From positions 453,001-517,000 of the forward strand of contig BSBK01002799.1 in NCBI GenBank assembly GCA_027943335.1: DNA of 64,000 nucleotides, written 5' to 3'. Made by a program: the position numbers and the translations under genes. This document shows positions 60,821-64,000 of this stretch, piece after piece (the first letter of the stretch is position 1; each line of letters starts with the position of its first letter). This DNA comes from Chamaecyparis obtusa. Its lineage: Eukaryota; Streptophyta; Pinopsida; Cupressales; Cupressaceae. The notes beneath the pieces were generated by a model that did no database searches, was not told where the DNA came from, and was given only the letters and a program-made list of their open reading frames with translations.

Positions 60821-62302
60821 GGTAGAATCAGGGAAGGGAATTACTCCCAATTTCTCCTTGAGATACTCAAAAGTATCCTTAGGCAAGGGCTTTGTGAATA
60901 TGTTTTCCAACTAATTGTTAGCACTCACATAGTCCAACTTGACTTCTTTCTCTACCACTTTCTCACTTAGGAAGTGATACTTGATCTCAATGTGCTTTGT
61001 CTTTGCATGCATCATAGGGTTATTAGACATATTGATAGTGCTATTGTTATCACAATAAATAAAAATAGGATAATCAATCTGAAATCCAAAATCTTTTACC
61101 ATTTTCTTGACCCAAACAATTGTAGAATAATTTAGGGCTGCTGCAACATACTCTGCTTCTATTGTTGACTGAGAAATACAATTTTTCTTCTTTCTTATCC
61201 AAGTGACAAGTCTATCACTAAGAAACACTGCTCCACCTGATGTACTCTTTCTATCATCAACACATCCTGCCCAATCAACATCAGTATATACATGAAGCTC
61301 AACATTTTTTGAATTAGGATACCATAGACCATAATCTATAGTACCCTACAAATATCTAAATATTCTCTTTACTACTATGAGGTGACTTTCTTTAGGCTCT
61401 ATTGAAAATCTTCCAACTATGCCAACTGCATTGGAAATACCAGGTCTAGTTTGAGTAAGATAAATGAGTCTATCAATCATAGATTTGTACAATGTTGTAT
61501 CTATTGTTGGAGAATCATCTTCTTTTTTAAGCTTGCATCCAATGATCATAGGTGTCCCTACTGGCTTGTAATCATCCATCTTGAATTTCTTTAGTATCTC
61601 TTTCACATACTTAGACTGATAAATGAAAATACCTTTTTTTGTCTCCTACACATTTAGTCCCAAAAAGTATTTGATAGGACCAATCATACTCATCTCAAAT
61701 TCACTCAGCATTTCTTTGGAAAATTCTGTACTCAATTTGTCATTACCTCCAAAGATAATTTCATCAATAAATATAGCCACAAGTAGTAGTCCTTTAGATG
61801 TCTCTCTTATAAATAGGTTATAATCTGCTACTCCTTTCTTGAATCCAGTCTTTGTTAGATATCCATGAAGTCTCTCATACCATGCTCTAGGGGCTTGCTT
61901 TAGTCCATATAGGGATTTCTTCAATTTGCATACCATATCAGGTCTGTCTGATAGAGTGAATCCTTCTAGTTTCTCAATGTATACTTCTTCTTTTAGTTCA
62001 CCATTCAAGAATGCTGACTTAACATCCATCTGATAGACTTTGAAGTTTTTGAATGTTGCAAAAGCTAAAAACAACTTAATAGCTTCTAATTTTCTAATTG
62101 GTGCAAAAGTGTCTGAATAGTCAATACCTTCTCTTTGTGCATATCCCTTACATACTAATCTTTCTTTGTTTCTCACCATTGTACTATCTTCATTCATCTT
62201 ATTTCTAAATATCCATTTTGTTCCAATCACATTCTTATCACTAGGTCTTGGGACCAGTTCCCAAGTATCATTCTTGATAATATGATCTAGTTCTTCTTTC
62301 AT
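60821..62302 (-). pseudogene. Element F reverse transcriptase and RNase H
   Basis: RT 62302-61646: [54 protein letters not shown]. The catalytic box is FIDEIIFGGND, where the second Asp of the usual DD pair is Glu, which should kill polymerase activity. RNase H 61340-60880: SQSTIEAEYVAAALNY and IYCDNNSTINMSNNP, then TKPLPKDTFEYLKEKLG up to about 60821. Stops follow FLGLNV (about 61648), YL (61344) and SANN (60908). Neighbouring integrase is upstream in the same polyprotein. Confidence 0.88.
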
Positions 62303-62356
62303 AGCATCATGCCAATCTAAATCTTTACATGCATCTTCAACACTTAAAGGTTCAAT

Positions 62357-63550
62357 CTAAGATAGTAAACATACCACTTCACTGCTTGTAGAACTCTTGG
62401 CTTTTGATCTTGTTGTGAATTTGTTTCTCTGATCTCCAATGATGTCATCCTTAGAGTGATATCTAGAGGGAAACTTTGGAACTTTAGGTGATGCTATCTC
62501 ATCACCCTTTGGAGTTTCTACTTCACTTGTCTCAGGGTCATTGAATAACACATCAATGCTATCAAACATCTCTTCAATAATTATCTCACTAGTGGAAGGT
62601 ATGGGTTCTACTTCAATCATAGGTGAGTAATCATGATATCTTTCTTGAACTAGAAAATTTTCATCAATCTTAACATGAGCACTTTCAATGATCTTCTTTA
62701 ACCTTAAATTGTAACATTTATAAGCTTTTCTTTTAGTAGAGTAACCAAGGAAAATACCTTCATCACTTCTTGCATCAAACTTGCCTACTACTTCATCCCT
62801 CTTGATGTAGCACTTGCTTCCAAAGATTTTGAAGTATTTTACTGTGGGAACATTATCAAACCATAGCTCATATGGTGTTTTTTCAGTGCCAGGTCTTAGT
62901 TGAATTCTATTAATAGTATAGACTACTATATTAATTGCATCTCTCCAATAAGTGTGTGCAACTTTTCCATCAATCATGATGGTGCACGCTGTATCAAGGA
63001 TGATCCTATTCCTTCTCTCTGCAATTCCATTCTGCTGATGGGTTCTAGGTGCACTCAACTATCTCTTTATGCCATGTTCTTCTCAATACTCATAGAATCT
63101 GTTAAAGGTGAATTATCCTCCTCTATCCGATCTTAGACATTTTATCTTTAGTCTAGATTCATTCTCAACCTTAGCCTTGAATATCTTAAATTTTTCAAAT
63201 GCTTCTCACTTATCTTTCAAGAAAGCAACCCACATCATTCTAGTATAATCATCAAAAAACAAAATGAAATACCTTTCACCATAGTATGATCTTGTTTGAG
63301 TTGGTCCATAAAGGTCTTTATGAATCAGATCCAACTTGTTCTCTGCTCAATTATGCTTGCTCCTGTATGAGTTTCTTACATGATTTCCCATCACACATTC
63401 CCTACATATGGTATCAACTGGTTTTGCTATGCTAGGTAGATCTCTTACTATCTTTACATTACTTATCTTTACTATGTTATCAAAATTGATATGACATAGT
63501 CTTTTATGCCACAACCAATTGTCATCAACTTTAGAAAAAAACAACTTGCT
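62357..63550 (-). pseudogene. Element F integrase
   Basis: HHCC zinc motif (WLWHKRLCHINFDN, ICRECVMGNHV) and SYRSKHN at 63544-63347. The core has the LIHKDLYGPTQT region (expected first Asp, near 63310), LRSDRGG near 63125, and SAPRTHQQNGIAERRNRI with the Glu. The linker to RT follows (IFLGYSTKRKAYKCYNLRL). One shift near 63345 and a stop after KRQLS-like sequence near 63060 break the frame. Confidence 0.87.
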
Positions 63551-63995
63551 TCTGACTTGAGTTGGAAAACATTACCTTTAGTCTTTGAGCCTGATGCAAT
63601 CATAACTTTATCCTCGTTGTTAATGATGCATTTATCATCTTTGAACTCCAACTGATAACCTTTTCCAAGTAGCTATCTAACACAAAGAATGTTATGTTTC
63701 AAACCATCTACATACAGAACATCATCAGTATTGTTCTTTCCATCCAATGTGATAGCTCCTCTACCAATGATAGGTTTAGGAGTGTTATCTCCAAATCTAG
63801 CCATGCCACCATTATATTTGTCTAGATGAACAAATATGTCTTTATCACCTGTCATGTGATGTGAGCAACCACTATCTATAATCTAGTCTGTCCTTATATC
63901 AGCATGTGAAATCAATGCTAGTTCTTGTTCCTCTTTCTCATCTTCATGATTTGTCTTATTATTCATTTTCTCTATAATAACAATGAATCCAATTT
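63551..63995 (-). pseudogene. Element F protease and end of Gag (partial)
   Basis: The active site IDSGCSHHMTGDKD (about 63840-63885) is intact, followed by HLDKYNGGMARFGDN and DDVLYVDGLKHN, then a stop (LCVR-stop-LLGKGYQ). A shift lies near 63540. To its right the sequence runs into the acidic linker after the Gag zinc knuckle (LALISH) and leaves the window. Confidence 0.8.
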
Positions 63996-64000
63996 CTTCT

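Larger units (their letters stand above)
30236..64000 (+). mobile_element. Element E: Ty1/copia (Sirevirus-like) retrotransposon, host of the nested insertions
   Basis: Plus-strand copia element. Its own parts are the left LTR 30236-31413, PBS, gag, protease, integrase, RT and RNase H (31471-35530), 3' noncoding sequence 35531-35666 and 51046-51310, and the right LTR 51311-52104 plus 59146-59160. The rest is inserted DNA: LTR C (35667-51045, itself holding G and B), D (52105-59140) and F (from 59161). The right LTR resumes only beyond the window end. The order Gag-PR-IN-RT-RH identifies copia. Repeated polypurine motifs before the 3' LTR and a CACCCCCCC tract near the LTR end point to the Sirevirus lineage. 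All frames carry stops. Confidence 0.88.
59161..64000 (-). mobile_element. Element F: Ty1/copia (Sirevirus-like) retrotransposon, minus strand, cut by the window end
   Basis: Sits in the right LTR of E. The 3' LTR (59161-60466) is at its left, then PPT motifs, RNase H, RT, integrase and protease going rightwards (minus strand). The gag and 5' LTR lie outside the window. It is a close relative of E with fewer stops. Its target duplication cannot be checked because the other end is missing. Confidence 0.88.

Overview
The window is plant nuclear DNA, most likely from a gymnosperm such as a conifer. The reasons are wall-to-wall old LTR retrotransposons of the Tat (Ty3/gypsy) and Sirevirus-like (Ty1/copia) types, insertions nested several levels deep, AT-rich sequence, and a plant adaptor-complex gene fragment whose introns hold transposon DNA. 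The species cannot be told from sequence alone. No intact host gene, RNA gene or CRISPR array was found.

Layout: 1-2499 holds nothing recognisable. A full-length Ty3/gypsy element (A, minus strand) occupies 2500-14291 and splits a decayed minus-strand reading frame of unknown function (14292-16660). A plus-strand run of five exons at 18756-21074 matches the mu subunit of the AP-4 adaptor complex. The exons are correctly spliced in phase, but the first carries a stop and a one-base shift. What would be the next intron receives a decayed gypsy element (H, minus strand, 21225 to about 30235). H has a polypurine tract and LTR at its 3' end, an integrase remnant, and a plus-strand (antisense) plant-mobile-domain-like reading frame.

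From 30236 to beyond the window end lies a nest. Copia element E (plus) has its left LTR at 30236-31413, and its gag, protease, integrase, RT and RNase H are all broken. Its 3' noncoding part was hit by a solo gypsy-type LTR (C, target duplication ACACC). C was itself hit by another solo LTR (G, duplication GGTAT) and by a nearly complete gypsy element (B, minus, duplication GGTTG). The right LTR of E was then hit by element D (plus, duplication GAACC) and by copia element F (minus, running out of the window). D is a pol-less element carrying a gag-like coiled-coil and zinc-knuckle reading frame plus a long second frame of unknown function.

A and B are sister elements with the domain order Gag - protease - archaeal-type RNase H - RT - degenerate RNase H - integrase. 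The extra RNase H keeps its acidic residues, whereas the ordinary one after RT has lost two of them in both copies. That suggests functional replacement before the copies diverged. D, E and F share a methionine-initiator-type PBS where it is visible, poly-C near the LTR end and repeated polypurine motifs before the 3' LTR, as reported for Sireviruses. Most in-frame stops across the elements look like CAG to TAG or CAA to TAA, as expected from decay of methylated cytosines.
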